Positions 7,361 through 15,971 of a stretch of 64,000 nt of DNA are shown here, piece by piece; positions within the stretch are counted from its first letter, which is position 1; the number at the start of each line of letters is the position of its first letter. Position numbers and translations under genes: made by a program. Origin of the DNA: an uncultured Prevotellaceae bacterium (GTDB lineage Bacteria > Bacteroidota > Bacteroidia > Bacteroidales > Muribaculaceae); NCBI GenBank assembly GCA_937916085.1, contig CALGGO010000070.1, positions 1-64,000 of the forward strand, read 5' to 3'. The notes beneath the pieces are model-generated. The model was given only the letters and a program-made list of their open reading frames with translations. It was not told where the DNA came from and did not search any database.

Positions 7361-8278
7361 ATGAGTGGAGAGAAAAAACAAACTGTCACAATTCGTGTCA
7401 TCAGTGTGTGCTTTGCGGTGCTGGTGCTGGCAATCTTCAAGCCTTTTGGGCTTGAGGCGTGGCAGTGGCAGGCCTATGCCCATCTGCTCGCTATTGGTGT
7501 GCTTGGAGTGGTAGTGTGCTTTGTGAGTGAAGCGATATTGAGATATGTTCTCAGGAAACCCGGCTCCCTTGACCGTGGCGTTAATTACATCATCCGTCGC
7601 AATCTCTGGTTCCAGCTCATCAACACCCCGCTTGTCACAATCATGATTTGTCTTTATAGGCATTTTGTGCTCAGCGATATGGTGGAAGCCAATAGACTCT
7701 CGTGGGGCAATTTCTTCGAGACATTGGTAACCATGGCGTTCTGCTCGTTCCTCATAGGTCTTTACTGGCGTTTCAAGTTCCGCAGCCGTTATCTGGCGGC
7801 AGAACTCGAGGAGACGAAGCACATGAATGAGCAACTGCGACGGTTGCAGCAAGAAACCCCGCCTCAGGAGATGGCAGCAGCAGTGCCTGACCATGAGCAG
7901 CAGCCATCGCCAACTGTTGAGGCTCAGCTCTTGACCACTATCGACCTCACTGGCTCTACTAGCGATGTGGTGACTGTTTGTGTGCCCAATCTGCTATACG
8001 TTGAGTCGGTGGGCAACTATGTGAAAGTGATGCAGTGGCATGAGGGCAAAGTCGTCGGCGATATGCTGCGAGCCACTTCCAAACAGGTGGAAGAGCGGTT
8101 GCGCGATTATCCCACTATAGTGCGCTGCCATCGCGCCTTCCTGGTAAATTTGGCACAAGTTGAGAAAGTAGTGTCCAAGTCAGGCACCATGCAGCTTCTC
8201 GTTAAGCACAGCAACGACGCTATCCCCGTCTCCCGCAGCAACATGGCAAGTGTGAAACAAGCCATAGCCCAAAGGTAA
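7361..8278 (+). CDS. Membrane-anchored LytTR-type transcriptional regulator
   Basis: 305 residues. The N-terminal half has about four hydrophobic segments (VISVCFAVLVLAIF; AHLLAIGVLGVVVCFVSEAI; LINTPLVTIMICLY; FETLVTMAFCSFLIGLYW), followed by a charged helix and a Gln/Pro linker. The C-terminal ~95 residues form a LytTR DNA-binding domain (LLYVESVGNYVKVMQW; TIVRCHRAFLVNLAQVEKV; IPVSRSNMASVKQAI). There is no receiver domain, so the membrane part presumably senses a signal directly or through a partner. I prefer ATG 7361 to the upstream ATT/ATG-like starts because the promoter ends at 7352. The conserved element and repeats before it make autoregulation likely. It ends before a strong bidirectional terminator. 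Confidence 0.88.
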   Translation: MSGEKKQTVTIRVISVCFAVLVLAIFKPFGLEAWQWQAYAHLLAIGVLGVVVCFVSEAILRYVLRKPGSLDRGVNYIIRRNLWFQLINTPLVTIMICLYRHFVLSDMVEANRLSWGNFFETLVTMAFCSFLIGLYWRFKFRSRYLAAELEETKHMNEQLRRLQQETPPQEMAAAVPDHEQQPSPTVEAQLLTTIDLTGSTSDVVTVCVPNLLYVESVGNYVKVMQWHEGKVVGDMLRATSKQVEERLRDYPTIVRCHRAFLVNLAQVEKVVSKSGTMQLLVKHSNDAIPVSRSNMASVKQAIAQR

Positions 8279-8296
8279 GCCACAATTAAAAGATAG

Positions 8297-8335
8297 AACA
8301 ACCGCCATCAGGTGATGAACTTGATGGCGGTTGTT
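8297..8335. terminator. Strong bidirectional hairpin terminator
   Basis: Perfect 14-base arms AACAACCGCCATCA (8297-8310) and TGATGGCGGTTGTT (8322-8335) separate the LytTR gene from the convergent hutU gene. Confidence 0.8.
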
Positions 8336-8356
8336 ATTGTTGTTGTGCAAATGTCT

Positions 8357-10357
8357 TTATTCTTCGAGCAATGCGTCATCAACCAGGTTGGGCATTGTGA
8401 CTTGGAGGCCTGGGGTGCGCTGCATCTCGCGGCGGATGGCGTCCATTGAGCCGTTGTTGCGTGCCCATGAGCGGCGCGCGATGCCGTTGTTCACATCCCA
8501 CAGGAGCATCTGGCGGATGCGGCGGTCGGCTTCTTCGCTGCCGTCAATCACCATGCCGAAGCCACCGTTGATGACCTCTCCCCAGCCAACGCCGCCACCG
8601 TTGTGGATGCTCACCCAGGTGGCACCGCGGAAGGCGTCGCCAATCACGTTGTGAACAGCCATGTCGGCGCAGAACTGGCTGCCGTCGTAGATGTTGCTGG
8701 TCTCGCGGAATGGCGAGTCGGTGCCGCTCACGTCGTGGTGGTCACGGCCCAGCACCACAGGCTTCGTGATTTCGCCACGGCGAATGGCGTCGTTGAACGC
8801 CAGCGCAATCTTGGTGCGCCCCTCGCAGTCGGCATAGAGGATGCGTGCCTGCGACCCCACTACGAGGTGGTTCTTGCCCGCCTCACGAATCCAGTGCAGG
8901 TTGTCGGCGAGCTGTCCCTTGATGTCGTCGGTCACGTGTCCCATCATCTCGTCGAGCACCTCGGCGGCGAGGCGGTCGGTGACTTCCAGGTCATGAGGGT
9001 CGCACGAGGTGCACACCCAGCGGAAGGGCCCGAAGCCGTAGTCGAAGAACATGGGACCCATAATGTCCTGAACGTAGCTTGGATAGCGGAAGTGGGTCTC
9101 GTCCTTCATAATGTCGGCACCGGCGCGGCTTGCCATGAGCATGAAGGCGTTGCCGTAGTCGAAGAAGTACATGCCGTCGGCAGTGAGGCGGTTGATGGCA
9201 GCCACCTGACGACGCAGCGACTCAAAGACGCACTCCTTGAAGCGGTCGGGCTCCTCAGCCATCATGCGCTTCGACTCCTCAAGGCTGTAGCCCACAGGAT
9301 AGTAGCCACCAGCATAGGGGTTGTGCAGCGAGGTCTGGTCGCTACCTAAATCAACATGGATGCCTTCGTCGGCGAGACGCTCCCACAGGTCAACCACGTT
9401 GCCCACGTAAGCCATAGAAACCACACGTTTCTCCTCCACCGCCTTGCGGATAGCGGGAATTAGTTCGTCGAGGTTCTCGTGCAGCTCGTCAACCCATCCC
9501 TGGTCGTAGCGCTTGCGAGCGGCGAGGGGGTTGATTTCGGCTGTCACGCTCACCACTTGCGCGATATTGCCTGCCTTGGGCTGAGCGCCACTCATGCCGC
9601 CGAGTCCAGCGGTGACAAAGAGCGGTATGCGTTTCTCGCGCTCGTCGCCCATCACTTTGCGGGCAGCGTTGAGCACGGTGATGGTGGTGCCATGCACGAT
9701 ACCTTGCGGACCGATGTACATATAGCTGCCAGCTGTCATCTGGCCATACTGGCTCACGCCGAGTGCGTTCATGCGCTCCCAGTCATCGGGCTTGCTATAG
9801 TTGGGGATTACCATACCGTTGGTCACCACCACGCGTGGAGCATCTTTGTGAGAGGGGAACAGTCCCAGCGGGTGACCGCTATACATCACGAGAGTCTGCT
9901 CGTCGGTCATCTCGCTCAGGTATTTCATCACGAGGCGATACTGTGCCCAGTTCTGGAACACGGCGCCGTTGCCTCCGTAGGTGATAAGCTCATGCGGATG
10001 CTGAGCCACCGCCTTGTCGAGGTTGTTCTGTATCATCATCATGATGGCGGCAGCCTGACGGCTGTTGTGTGGATAGTCGTCGATGGGACGCGCCTTCATC
10101 TCGTAGCGTGGACGCAAGCGGTACATATAGATGCGGCCATATTTTTCCAGCTCCTCGCGGAACTCGGGTAGGAGAGTGGCGTGGTGCTTAGCGGGGAAGT
10201 AGCGCAGCGCGTTGCGCAGCGCGAGTTTCTTCTCCTCGGGTTTTAGTATGTCCTTGCGTTTTGGCGCATGGTTGATTTCGGTGTCGTAGGGCATCGGTTG
10301 GGGCAGCACGTCGGGTATTCCTGCCCTGATGTCGGCGATAAATTCTTCTTTGGTCAT
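8357..10357 (-). CDS. hutU: Urocanate hydratase
   Basis: 666 residues, the length of the longer bacterial urocanases. It converts urocanate to 4-imidazolone-5-propionate in cytosolic histidine degradation. Visible marks are the NAD-binding stretch VTAGLGGMSGAQPKAGNIAQ, GSDQTSLHNPYAGGYYPVGY, and the catalytic Cys region FRWVCTSCDPHDLEV. It is the last gene of a minus-strand set folD-ftcD-hutU; 94 bases holding one and a half copies of the REP-like palindrome separate it from ftcD. Histidine ammonia-lyase and imidazolonepropionase are not in the window and must be elsewhere. Confidence 0.96.
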   Translation of the reverse strand: MTKEEFIADIRAGIPDVLPQPMPYDTEINHAPKRKDILKPEEKKLALRNALRYFPAKHHATLLPEFREELEKYGRIYMYRLRPRYEMKARPIDDYPHNSRQAAAIMMMIQNNLDKAVAQHPHELITYGGNGAVFQNWAQYRLVMKYLSEMTDEQTLVMYSGHPLGLFPSHKDAPRVVVTNGMVIPNYSKPDDWERMNALGVSQYGQMTAGSYMYIGPQGIVHGTTITVLNAARKVMGDEREKRIPLFVTAGLGGMSGAQPKAGNIAQVVSVTAEINPLAARKRYDQGWVDELHENLDELIPAIRKAVEEKRVVSMAYVGNVVDLWERLADEGIHVDLGSDQTSLHNPYAGGYYPVGYSLEESKRMMAEEPDRFKECVFESLRRQVAAINRLTADGMYFFDYGNAFMLMASRAGADIMKDETHFRYPSYVQDIMGPMFFDYGFGPFRWVCTSCDPHDLEVTDRLAAEVLDEMMGHVTDDIKGQLADNLHWIREAGKNHLVVGSQARILYADCEGRTKIALAFNDAIRRGEITKPVVLGRDHHDVSGTDSPFRETSNIYDGSQFCADMAVHNVIGDAFRGATWVSIHNGGGVGWGEVINGGFGMVIDGSEEADRRIRQMLLWDVNNGIARRSWARNNGSMDAIRREMQRTPGLQVTMPNLVDDALLEE

Positions 10358-10395
10358 TGTATTTAGTTCTTAGTTTATAGTTTATTGTTGTGTTT

Positions 10396-10450
10396 GTTGC
10401 GTTGACAACGCAACAGACGGGACATTTTTTGACAACGCAACAGACGGGAC
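10396..10450 (-). repeat. REP-like palindrome copy 5 plus adjoining half copy
   Basis: A full palindrome GTTGCGTTGACAACGCAAC (10396-10414) is followed by AGACGGGAC, and then by a half copy TGACAACGCAACAGACGGGA ending at 10450. Orientation is minus. The pair lies between ftcD and hutU and may influence read-through. Confidence 0.85.
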
Positions 10451-10451
10451 C

Positions 10452-12143
10452 TTAGAGCTTGGTCTCTACTAATGCGGTGATTTCGGCTTCCTCGGCGTTG
10501 GCTTTGGCGATGAGGGCATTAGCCTCGGCGATGAGGGCGTCGGCAACGGCGCGGTCTTTGAGGGAGCCGGCGTTAATCTTCACGTTCATGCCTGCTCCTA
10601 GCACAGCGGCACGTGCGGCTAGCACGCCCACTCCAGCGTCGCTCACGCTGTTGGGGTTGCCTTCGTTTACCATGTAGCGGCACAACTCAAACACCTTCAT
10701 CGACTCCTTCATGGTGCGCAGTGGCACTTGTGCGGCATAGAGCGTGGCGTCTTGGATGGCTGCGCTGCGGGCTGCCTTGTCCTCGTCGGTCTTCTTGGGC
10801 ATACCGAAGGCTGCCATGATGCGGTTAAACGCCTCGGTGTCCTCGTCAACGAGGTGCAGCAGCTCGCGTGCGATAGCCTGACCCTTGTCCGCCCACTCGC
10901 TGAACTCCTGCCAGCGGTCGTCCCAACCGGGCTTGTGGCTCGAGAGGTTGGCAACCATAGTGCCCAGCGAGGCACCCAAAGCTCCCATATAAGCTGAGAT
11001 AGTGCCGCCGCCAGGTGCTGGTGACTCTCGCGAAGTCTCCTCGGCAAAGCCAGTAACGGTAAGGTCCACGAGTTTCTTGGCGCTGTCGTCCTGTATCATG
11101 AACTCGATAACCTTCTCCTTGGGGTCGAAAGGCTTGAGGTCGTCAAGACCCAGCGAGTGGATGGCAATCTCGATGATGTCGCCCTCGGGGATGCCGGTGG
11201 AGCGGTGTTGCTTCTCGAGGAAGTACTTGCCAGCCTCGATGAGGCAGCGCTTGGGCAGCAAGCCCACAATCTCGGTGCCAGTGACGCGGATGCCGCGGTT
11301 CTGCGCGCAGCGGCTCACCTCGTCAAATGCCACGTGCAGTGGAGTGGTGTTGATGTCGGTGATGTTCATCGACACCTGTGCAATCTTATATTCGTCGATA
11401 TACCAGCCAATCGCCTTAGTGCCCTTGAGGGTGCCGGGCTGCATGATGGTGTTGCCGTTCTCGTCCTTCTTGGGAGTGCCGGTGATGGGGTTGCCCTCAC
11501 GCACGGGGCGTCCCTTCTCACGCACGTCGAAGGCGATGGCGTTGGCACGGCGGGTGCTGGTGGTGTTGAGGTTGAAGTTGGTGGCGATAAGGAAGTCGCG
11601 GGCGCCAACGGCTGTGCAGCCAGTGCGAGCCACTTTCTCATCGAGAGGACGCGCGCCAAAGTCGGGAGCGCCATCCTCGCTCACCAGTTTCTCGGCCAGC
11701 GCCTCATACTCACCCTTGCGGCACACTGCCAGGTTGCGGCGCTCGGGAGTGAACGCAGCTGCCTCGTAGCAGTAGCAGGGGATGCCTGCCTCGTTGGCGA
11801 TGCGCTCGGCGAGCTTGCGGGCTAATTCGGCACACTCCTCAAGGGTGATGCCGGCGATAGGGATGAGAGGGCACACATCGGTAGCACCCATGCGTGGATG
11901 CGCGCCGTGATGCTGACGCATGTCGATGAGTTCGCCTGCGCGTTTCACCGCTTGGAAAGCGGTCTCCACCACTGCCTCGGGGCTTCCCACGAAGGTCACC
12001 ACGGTGCGGTTTGTCGCCTCGCCTGGATCCACGTCGAGCAGTTTCACACCTTTAGCTTGGCGAATAACGTCGGTAATTTGGTTAATAACATCCATGTTGC
12101 GGCCCTCGCTGAAATTGGGCACACATTCAATAAGTCGGTTCAT
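10452..12143 (-). CDS. ftcD: Glutamate formimidoyltransferase / formimidoyl-THF cyclodeaminase fusion
   Basis: 563 residues in two parts. Residues 1 to about 325 are the formiminotransferase (LIECVPNFSEGRN, HHGAHPRMGATDVCPLIPI), which moves the formimino group from N-formimino-glutamate to tetrahydrofolate. From about 345 follows the cyclodeaminase (SPAPGGGTISAYMGALGASL), which releases ammonia to give methenyl-THF. The two activities are separate proteins in many bacteria; here they are fused as in animals and many Bacteroidales. The gene sits between folD and hutU, so histidine carbon would pass directly into the folate pool. Confidence 0.95.
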   Translation of the reverse strand: MNRLIECVPNFSEGRNMDVINQITDVIRQAKGVKLLDVDPGEATNRTVVTFVGSPEAVVETAFQAVKRAGELIDMRQHHGAHPRMGATDVCPLIPIAGITLEECAELARKLAERIANEAGIPCYCYEAAAFTPERRNLAVCRKGEYEALAEKLVSEDGAPDFGARPLDEKVARTGCTAVGARDFLIATNFNLNTTSTRRANAIAFDVREKGRPVREGNPITGTPKKDENGNTIMQPGTLKGTKAIGWYIDEYKIAQVSMNITDINTTPLHVAFDEVSRCAQNRGIRVTGTEIVGLLPKRCLIEAGKYFLEKQHRSTGIPEGDIIEIAIHSLGLDDLKPFDPKEKVIEFMIQDDSAKKLVDLTVTGFAEETSRESPAPGGGTISAYMGALGASLGTMVANLSSHKPGWDDRWQEFSEWADKGQAIARELLHLVDEDTEAFNRIMAAFGMPKKTDEDKAARSAAIQDATLYAAQVPLRTMKESMKVFELCRYMVNEGNPNSVSDAGVGVLAARAAVLGAGMNVKINAGSLKDRAVADALIAEANALIAKANAEEAEITALVETKL

Positions 12144-12236
12144 GTTGTTTTATAGTTTTTTTATAGTTAATTGTTTTTTATTTTTAGGAGTGGATAGGAA
12201 TAGCTAGGAATGGCTAGGATTCTTGCATTGTTCTCG

Positions 12237-12262
12237 CATTCAGCATTCAGCATTCAGCATTG
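12237..12262. repeat. 7-base tandem repeat
   Basis: Three and a half copies of CATTCAG fill the space just before the 3' end of folD. The preceding bases repeat words of the kind TAGGAATGGCTAGGA. Confidence 0.8.
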
Positions 12263-13141
12263 TCAATAGGCTTGTCCTGTTGCTGCCAGTAGGGTGTTGT
12301 GCATGAGCGAGACGATGGTCATGGGACCTACGCCGCCGGGCACGGGGGTGATGTAGCTGCATTTGGGTGCCACGTTATCAAAATCCACGTCGCCGCACAG
12401 CCGCCAGCCACGCTCGCGGGTCTTGTCCTCAACGCGTGTGGTGCCCACGTCGATTACCACGGCACCATGTTTCACCATGTCTTCTTTCACAAAGTGCGGA
12501 CTTCCTAAAGCGGCAATCAGTATGTCGGCTTGCTGGCACAGCTCTTTGATGTTGGGTGTCGCGCTGTGGCACACCGTGACGGTGCAGTTGCCAGGATAGG
12601 CTTTCTGCATAAGCATATTGGCTATGGGCTTGCCCACGATGTTGCTGCGTCCCAGCACCACGCAGTGCTTGCCGCGAGTCTCGATGCCGTAACGCTCGAG
12701 CAGCATCATGATTCCCGATGGTGTTGCCGGCTTGAAGCATGGCAAGCCAATCATCATGCGTCCCACATTCACAGGGTGGAAGCCGTCAACGTCCTTGCGG
12801 TAGTCGATCGCCTCTATCACCGCTTCTTCGTCGATGTGCTTGGGCAACGGCAGCTGCACGATGAAGCCGTCAACGCCTTTATCTTCATTAAGTTCTTGAA
12901 TCTTTGCGATGAGTTCGTCTTGAGTGACAGTCTCTTCCATGCGTATGAGCGACGAGTCGAAGCCGCACTGCTCGCAGGCTTTGGTCTTCGATGCCATGTA
13001 GCTCTCGCTGCCACCGTCGTGACCTACCAGCACGCCCACCAGGTTAGGGCGCCGCCCGCCAGCAGCCACTACTTCTTTAACTTTCTCGGCAATCTCTTCC
13101 TTGATTTGCGCCGATATCTTCTTTCCGTCTATTATCTGCAT
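12263..13141 (-). CDS. folD: Bifunctional methylenetetrahydrofolate dehydrogenase / methenyl-THF cyclohydrolase
   Basis: 292 residues, the normal FolD length. It interconverts methylene-, methenyl- and 10-formyl-THF in the cytosol. Seen motifs are the substrate region ESYMASKTKACEQCGF with the catalytic Lys, VDGFIVQLPLPKHID, the NADP-binding turn VVLGRSNIVGKPIANML, and the C-terminal TPVPGGVGPMTIVSLMHNT. It is first in the order of transcription of folD-ftcD-hutU, and the methenyl-THF formed by FtcD is its substrate. Confidence 0.97.
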   Translation of the reverse strand: MQIIDGKKISAQIKEEIAEKVKEVVAAGGRRPNLVGVLVGHDGGSESYMASKTKACEQCGFDSSLIRMEETVTQDELIAKIQELNEDKGVDGFIVQLPLPKHIDEEAVIEAIDYRKDVDGFHPVNVGRMMIGLPCFKPATPSGIMMLLERYGIETRGKHCVVLGRSNIVGKPIANMLMQKAYPGNCTVTVCHSATPNIKELCQQADILIAALGSPHFVKEDMVKHGAVVIDVGTTRVEDKTRERGWRLCGDVDFDNVAPKCSYITPVPGGVGPMTIVSLMHNTLLAATGQAY

Positions 13142-13163
13142 ATAGTTGTTTTTTATTAATGTG

Positions 13164-13171
13164 CAAAATTA
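13164..13171 (-). promoter_or_regulatory. -7 promoter element of folD
   Basis: Minus strand TAATTTTG fits TAnnTTTG, about 23 bases before ATG 13141. No clear TTTG is found at the proper distance upstream. Confidence 0.45.
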
Positions 13172-13238
13172 GTCAAAATTCAGATATCATCTATATATTA
13201 TATATACTTTTAACGCATTTTTAAGGTTAAGAGAAAAG

Positions 13239-13271
13239 CAAAAGCGCCTCGTAAACCACGAGACGCTCTTT
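13239..13271 (-). terminator. Hairpin terminator of the dockerin-like gene
   Basis: Imperfect arms AAAGCGCCTCGT and ACGAGACGCTCTTT surround a five-base loop, 24 bases after the minus-strand stop at 13295. A T-rich stretch follows on the minus strand. Confidence 0.6.
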
Positions 13272-13294
13272 GTAGTTGTGAATTAGGCATTGTT

Positions 13295-15806
13295 TTAGTC
13301 GTCGAGGCTCGTCTGCAACCACACGTCGTAGATGAGTGCACCAGCTGAGTTCTCCATGGGTGGTATGTCGTAGTTGAAATTGGTGTTGTTGAGTTGGCAC
13401 GCCACAGCTCCTTTAGGTGCATTGGTTTCAGCGCTGAGCACCATGGCAATGTAGCCGTTTTTTATATCAAAGTATCTACTTGGAGGTGTTTCTGATGGAT
13501 AGGCGGTATAGGATGCCGTCTGGCTTGCGCCAAGTTGATAGGTTTTGATGGGATAACCTGAATAATAGAACTTGTTGCCTTCGAGAATAAAATCACCTGG
13601 ATTAACTACAGTTCCACTGGAATTGTAGTTATATCCACTCATGCTTAATCCATTTTGACTCACTGCGCCAGTGTAGAGCTGCAGTCCTGCTGATGCTGTG
13701 TATTTCAGGAACACATTCTTTCCAAATGACCAGTAATAAGTATTATAATTACTGTCTTGTTCATAGAATCCAAAAGCATCAATATATACAACCCCATCCT
13801 TGACAAACAACCTGTTGAACAAATAGCGAGACCATGGGTAAAGCGAGAAACTATTGCTGGTTGTGAGTTTGGCAAGATAACCGGTAGCATCGCCGAGATA
13901 AATGTAAGGAACTGAGAGTATTTCATCATATACTCCAAAGTTGGAATTAGTACCCACATAATAGAGGTTGCCGCTGTCGTCGGTGGCGAGGTCATTGATG
14001 ATGAGACCAGCATCGGTTCTCAACAGAGTCTTGTTCTTATAGACCTTGGTGCTCACCCAGTTGTCGCAGTTATCGGTATTATTATCCCTAAAGGCCGAAG
14101 TGTAGTACACATCATTGTCCTTGGTGACCCACATGTGAGGAATACCTGCTATGTAGCGGGTTGTACCAGGTTTCGTAAACACGCTATATTTTTTTGAAGC
14201 ACCGGTAAGGCCGTCTTTATAGGTATTTGAGGTATCCGCCACCGTGGACACCCGTTCCCTTGAGGATAACAGCAGTGCCCGAGGCATATTCTGTATAGGA
14301 ATTTGACACGTCTTTGCGCATCATCACAAAGGCAGTGCTGCCATGCACAATCACTTCGTTTGCACTGGTGTAGCTTGCTCGTCCGCTCAAGTACATGCTC
14401 TTGTCCTCCCAGTTTCGCCACAAGATGGGCTTGTTGTCGGCTGTCTTGCCAGCGGTCCACACGGTGGGAGCGACCTTGACATTGTAGGTATAGACAGTGT
14501 TGATATTGTCTTTTGTCTTGAACTTGATGGTGAGCGTGGTGGTGCCCACCTTGTGGGCTACGACACTCACCTGGTCGTTGCTCGAGTTGATGTCAAGAAT
14601 GCCGCTGGTCGAAGAGGTGACGCTGGTCATCGTGCCTCGGGAGTCGGAGTTGTTGCCATCGTAGGGCCTGAAAATGATGTTGGTGCCCACGTTGATGTTC
14701 ACATCCTGGGCGCTGAGGCTGCCGGCATTGAGCCGGTAGCTCTGCCGCTCGTCGTAGTTGTAGTATTGCATATAGAGGTCACGGTTCCAGCCGTTTTGCC
14801 AGGGCGAGTAGAGCGAAGTCAGGGAGCGGCCTTGACTGAGGTCGTCTTGCATGTAGTTCCACCAGTAGGCATATCCATTACTCTTGGCATAGTTGAGCGT
14901 TAGCCAGCCGTCAGTGCGAGTTCCTTTCTTCCACACACCGTATGCATGCCCACGGTGCTGACTGTCTATGTCAATAACTGGTGCGCGGTGGCTCGTCTCG
15001 AATGAGCTGTAAGCATAGAAAGGCTGCCACCTAATCTGTGTGAGAGCATAGAGATGGGTCACACTGCCGTAGAAGTAGTCGCCCTCGTAGGCTGCATTCA
15101 CATCGATCCTCGAAACCCAGTGGTAAAGGATTATGTCGTTGATCTTGATATAGAACTTGCCATTCTTGGGAATGACGGTGTAGTTGGCAGCACGGTTAAC
15201 GCATGCCACATCGCCAGTGAGAGGGATGTAGTCGTAGTAGGAGTTGGCGAGGTCGGCATGCTGCACATAGGCAGCACACAGCGTGCCGCCAATGGTCTTG
15301 AAGCCTTGCTTGTTGCTGCCATTCACATCTTGCAGCACCCACTTGCCGCCTGTGCGCACCATGGCATACACGTTTTGGCAAGCCGTTGAGCTTGAATAGT
15401 CGGGATCGACAGCAATGAAAATCACGTCGCCCTCAGCCCACAGGTGCTTGTAGTCATCGGAATTATAACTGGTAAGGTTGCTGGGGATAAAGTCCTGCAT
15501 AGTGATCACCGAGCCTCCGATGTGTTGTTCTCCACCATTGAGCAGGATGTTGTAAACTGCTGTCACGTCGGCGGCAGTGATGTCGTTATCACCAGTTTGG
15601 TCACCATTGACAAGGTACGAGCTGTTGTTGTTTAGCAAGTAGTCGTAGAGCGCTGTCACGTCGCTCGAAGTGACCACCTCGTCGCCGTTCACGTCGCCAA
15701 CGAGCGTTCCCTCGTCAATCACATAGTCGCTTGTGGTGACAGCCGTAGCTAATGACAAAAACATTGCCATAAAGCAAGCAAAAATAAGTGTTGTAATCTT
15801 TTTCAT
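13295..15806 (-). pseudogene. Frameshifted secreted protein with N-terminal dockerin-like repeats
   Basis: The upstream frame starts at ATG 15806 with a signal peptide (MKKITTLIFACFMAMFLSLA), then two dockerin-like EF-hand repeats (GDVNGDEVVTSSDVTALYDY and GDNDITAADVTAVYNILLNG), followed by a long domain I do not recognise that includes a bacterial Ig-like segment (VSVVAHKVGTTTLTIKFKTK). It stops at 14217 after KGTGVHGGGYLKYL. A second frame resumes at about 14240 (DTSNTYKDGLTGASKKYSVF) and runs to 13295 with beta-propeller-like repeats (HMWVTKDNDVYYTSAF, DDSGNLYYVGTNSN). Together they would give about 835 residues. The shift falls in a G-rich stretch near 14235-14250, so a one-base sequencing error is possible. 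A fitting TAACTTTG promoter lies at 15852-15845. Confidence 0.7.
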
Positions 15807-15844
15807 ATTCTGTAATGGTGTTATGTTGTTTTTGATGATAATTG

Positions 15845-15852
15845 CAAAGTTA
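15845..15852 (-). promoter_or_regulatory. -7 promoter element of the dockerin-like gene
   Basis: Minus strand TAACTTTG, 39 bases before ATG 15806, supports that start over the in-frame ATG at 15875. Confidence 0.55.
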
Positions 15853-15971
15853 GAAGGAATAATTAAAAAATCCAAAAAAACAAATTCGTTTTTTCGATGT
15901 GCTAGGCAAAACTTTGCTCATTATAATAATTTTAGCGAAATTTGCAACAAATTAAAGATTATAGACTAATA

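Noticed and set aside
8603..10171. Plus-strand frames within hutU (8603-9349, 9479-10171) and within ftcD (11002-11825)
   Set aside because: Shadow frames of highly conserved metabolic genes.
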